A stretch of DNA of 64,000 nt from Methylopumilus universalis (GTDB lineage Bacteria > Pseudomonadota > Gammaproteobacteria > Burkholderiales > Methylophilaceae), in assembly GCF_006363895.1 (NCBI RefSeq), contig NZ_CP040953.1. The stretch is one strand, 5' to 3'. Below are positions 61,936-64,000 of this stretch, piece by piece. Position 1 is the stretch's first letter, and every line of letters starts with the position of its first letter. The notes below the pieces were generated by a model. The model was not told where the DNA came from, did no database searches, and saw nothing but the letters and a program-made list of their open reading frames with translations. The translations under genes and the position numbers were made by a program.

Positions 61936-62613
61936 ATGAGTTTGAAAAATATTAAATGGCAGTCATTTGAGAGCCAGGCTTCCCTTGATCGAGCGGCTAT
62001 GGCGAGGGTTGAATCACTCTCTGAGTCAGCAATTGAAGCAAGAGGTCAATTTCATCTAGTATTGGCAGGAGGGTCAACGCCTAAAAACGTCTATACCCTG
62101 CTTAAAAACATCACTACAGACTGGCGTAAATGGCAGATCTATTTTGGCGACGAGCGCTGTTTAGAGTCAGGTCACCAAGAGCGAAATAGCACTATGGCAT
62201 TTGAAGCGTGGCTTAATCATGTCGACATCCCTGAACAAAATATTCACGTTATCCCCGCTGAACTAGGGCCGGTTGAAGGTGCTCATTTATACAATCAAAC
62301 ATTAAGCAAGCTAGGTGATTTTGATTTGGTTCTTTTAGGCCTTGGCGAAGATGCCCATACAGCAAGCTTATTTCCTGGGCATAGCTGGGATAACAATTTA
62401 GATACTTTAGCGGTCTTTGATGCGCCTAAACCGCCTCCATTAAGAATATCGATGTCGCCCGCGCGCTTAAGCCGATCTAAATCTGTACTCTTCTTAGTAA
62501 GTGGAATAGAAAAACAAACGGCGATAAATCAATGGAAGGCGGGGGATGCCATACCTGCAAGCACAGTCACTTGCGATAATGGCGTAGATGTATTTTGCTT
62601 TAACGTAAGTTAG
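61936..62613 (+). CDS. pgl: 6-phosphogluconolactonase
   Basis: Pgl (DevB type) hydrolyses 6-phosphogluconolactone, the step between Zwf and Gnd. The 225-residue protein has LVLAGGSTPKNVYTLL, IYFGDERC and LLGLGEDAHTASLFPG, the family's sugar-phosphate isomerase-like motifs. It is divergent from gnd-zwf, so the whole oxidative branch is clustered here. The 3' end overlaps the convergent Mrp gene by four bases. Confidence 0.96.
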   Translation: MSLKNIKWQSFESQASLDRAAMARVESLSESAIEARGQFHLVLAGGSTPKNVYTLLKNITTDWRKWQIYFGDERCLESGHQERNSTMAFEAWLNHVDIPEQNIHVIPAELGPVEGAHLYNQTLSKLGDFDLVLLGLGEDAHTASLFPGHSWDNNLDTLAVFDAPKPPPLRISMSPARLSRSKSVLFLVSGIEKQTAINQWKAGDAIPASTVTCDNGVDVFCFNVS

Positions 62614-63698
62614 GTTTTTTGAATCACAATATTTGGGAACTTATTGCTGTAATCTTGAGCAAGTTTAGACACCTTAATTGCTGTTAAACGAGCAATTTTC
62701 TTGTAGGTTTTTGCAGCGCCGCTTTCAGGTTCCGCTACTACCGTTGGGTTACCGTTATCAGATTGTTCCCTAATCTTAATATCTAAAGGTAAGCTACCTA
62801 AAAGAGAGACGCCATAATCTCTACACATTTTTTCAGCGCCACCCGATCCAAAGATATGCTCCTCATTGCCACATTTTGAACAAGTATGCATGGCCATATT
62901 TTCTACAATACCAATAATTGGAATATTTACTTTTTCAAACATTTTTAATCCTCGTCTAGCATCAAGAAGTGCAATATCTTGAGGTGTTGTGACGATAATA
63001 GCTCCAGTTACAGGTACTTTTTGAGATAAGGTAAGCTGAATATCACCGGTACCTGGCGGCAAATCGACGACAAGGTAATCAAGATTATCCCACCTTGTTT
63101 CTTTTAAGAGCTGCTCAAGCGTGCTTGTCACCATAGGGCCGCGCCAGACCATAGGTGTTTCTGTATCTACAAGAAACCCAATCGACATAGCTTGAATGTT
63201 GTGAGCCATAACGGGCTCCATAGACTTCCCATCTTTACTTTCTGGTTTCGTATATATCCCTAACATTTGTGGCTGGCTTGGGCCATAAATATCAGCATCT
63301 AAAATACCAACGCGAGCACCTTCAGCCGATAAAGCGAGAGCGAGATTGACTGCAGTTGTAGATTTTCCAACACCACCCTTGCCTGAGGCGACAGCAATAA
63401 TATTTTTAACGCCAGGAATAAGTGCGATACCTTTTTGTGCTGCATGGGAGGTAATTTTGAAATCAACCTCAATGTTTAAATTAATTTCGGCCAGTGTTTT
63501 TTGAATTTGAGTGGTAATTAAATCCTTGACCTCATTCAGTTGGCTTTTGGCAGGGTAGCCAAGCACGACTTTGATATCAAGATCATTATCCTTAATGGAA
63601 ATGCTCTTAATAGATTTATCATTAATGAAGCTGTCGTTTGTATTTGGATCAACAACATCCTTTAATAGATCTTTTATTTGTTCTTCTGAGTAAGCCAT
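62610..63698 (-). CDS. apbC: Mrp/ApbC-family iron-sulfur carrier ATPase
   Basis: A 362-residue P-loop protein that carries iron-sulfur clusters to target enzymes. It has an N-terminal MIP18/DUF59 domain (residues 1-85), the deviant Walker A VASGKGGVGKSTTAVN near residue 103, LDADIYGPSQPQMLG, and a CxxC pair in MHTCSKCGNE that holds the bridging cluster. It is divergent from metG; mrp-metG is a common neighbour pair in proteobacteria. Confidence 0.95.
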   Translation of the reverse strand: MAYSEEQIKDLLKDVVDPNTNDSFINDKSIKSISIKDNDLDIKVVLGYPAKSQLNEVKDLITTQIQKTLAEINLNIEVDFKITSHAAQKGIALIPGVKNIIAVASGKGGVGKSTTAVNLALALSAEGARVGILDADIYGPSQPQMLGIYTKPESKDGKSMEPVMAHNIQAMSIGFLVDTETPMVWRGPMVTSTLEQLLKETRWDNLDYLVVDLPPGTGDIQLTLSQKVPVTGAIIVTTPQDIALLDARRGLKMFEKVNIPIIGIVENMAMHTCSKCGNEEHIFGSGGAEKMCRDYGVSLLGSLPLDIKIREQSDNGNPTVVAEPESGAAKTYKKIARLTAIKVSKLAQDYSNKFPNIVIQKT

Positions 63699-63781
63699 GA
63701 GGCAGTAATTTTAACCTATCTTAGTTAAGGCGTCATTTGATAGAATAGGGACTTAGTCAAATCCATAAAGTTTCTCAATTC

Positions 63782-64000
63782 ATGCGAAAGATCTTAATTA
63801 CATCAGCTCTGCCTTACGCGAATGGAAGCATTCATTTGGGCCATTTAGTAGAGTATATCCAAACTGATATTTGGGTGAGATTTCAAAAGATGCAAGGCCA
63901 TGAAGCATACTATGTATGCGCGGATGATACCCATGGAACTCCTATTATGCTCAGGGCTGAAAAAGAAGGCATTACGCCGGAAGCACTTATAAAAAAAGTC
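63782..64000 (+). CDS. metG: Methionyl-tRNA synthetase, 3'-truncated by window end
   Basis: The first 73 codons of a class I aminoacyl-tRNA synthetase, running off the window. The HIGH-type motif is visible in ITSALPYANGSIHLGHLVEY, followed by CADDTHGTPIMLRAEKEGI, which is specific to MetG. Position beside the mrp/apbC gene is the usual one. Confidence 0.96.
   Translation, partial: MRKILITSALPYANGSIHLGHLVEYIQTDIWVRFQKMQGHEAYYVCADDTHGTPIMLRAEKEGITPEALIKKV

Noticed and set aside
1..64000. tRNA, rRNA, CRISPR array, insertion sequence or prophage
   Set aside because: None recognised by eye: no tandem spaced repeats, no transposase or integrase-like protein, and the spacers are short and AT-rich.

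Overview
The window is an AT-rich, densely packed bacterial chromosome segment. Its gene content points to a streamlined planktonic methylotroph of the Methylophilaceae (Betaproteobacteria), most like the freshwater 'Candidatus Methylopumilus' / marine OM43 group. The evidence is a mxaRSACKL methanol-oxidation accessory operon, an unannotated pqqA, the zwf/gnd/pgl set of the dissimilatory RuMP cycle, two different rhodopsins with a complete retinal pathway, and very short spacers. The lineage is inferred from gene content and protein resemblance, not from a database search. I saw no rRNA, tRNA, CRISPR array, insertion sequence or prophage.

Layout. 1-6460: 5'-truncated kbl, two possible mini-genes, a c5-type cytochrome, glnE, and the msrPQ methionine-sulfoxide repair pair. 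6650-8923: a four-gene cluster of small proteins (one-TM peptide, TIGR03643, DUF2256, HNH) facing a DCC/DUF429/DUF3147 operon. 8924-9483: a structured spacer with a sigma70 promoter, a terminator-like hairpin and overlapping palindromes. 9484-17829: the light-harvesting island, made of a green-type proteorhodopsin with its own terminator, a xanthorhodopsin-like rhodopsin, crtE-crtI-crtB-crtY-blh and nhaD. 17844-28190: accessory genes including umuC without umuD, a ZnuD-like TonB receptor, alternative oxidase, orphan pqqA, DUF4399, a CDF-like transporter, lipoprotein and secreted proteins, and a PhoX-like protein. 28329-42550: housekeeping, with a CorA-type transporter, YgiQ, TauE, phosphomannomutase, iscX, glyA-nrdR-ribD-tatD and pyrG-kdsA-eno-ftsB. 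42547-48822: ygfZ and mxaLKCASR on the minus strand. 48983-58714: fabA-fabB, alaA-hom-thrC-thyA-folA, and a PLP decarboxylase. 58724-64000: dcd, zwf, gnd, pgl, the Mrp/ApbC Fe-S carrier, and the start of metG.

How it works together. CrtE-CrtI-CrtB-CrtY would make beta-carotene and Blh would cleave it to retinal for both rhodopsins. Both have the D/T/E pattern of outward proton pumps, and NhaD could exchange protons for sodium. MxaR/S/A/C/K/L are maturation factors for PQQ methanol dehydrogenase, and PqqA is the PQQ precursor peptide. Zwf, Pgl and Gnd oxidise hexose phosphates made from formaldehyde. No methanol dehydrogenase structural gene lies in the window, so the Mxa maturation operon and pqqA are both detached from their usual partners.

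The least explained parts are the 8.9-9.5 kb spacer, the 6.65-7.54 kb small-protein operon, the mini-ORFs at 1.19-1.46 kb and the DnaA-box cluster ahead of pyrG.
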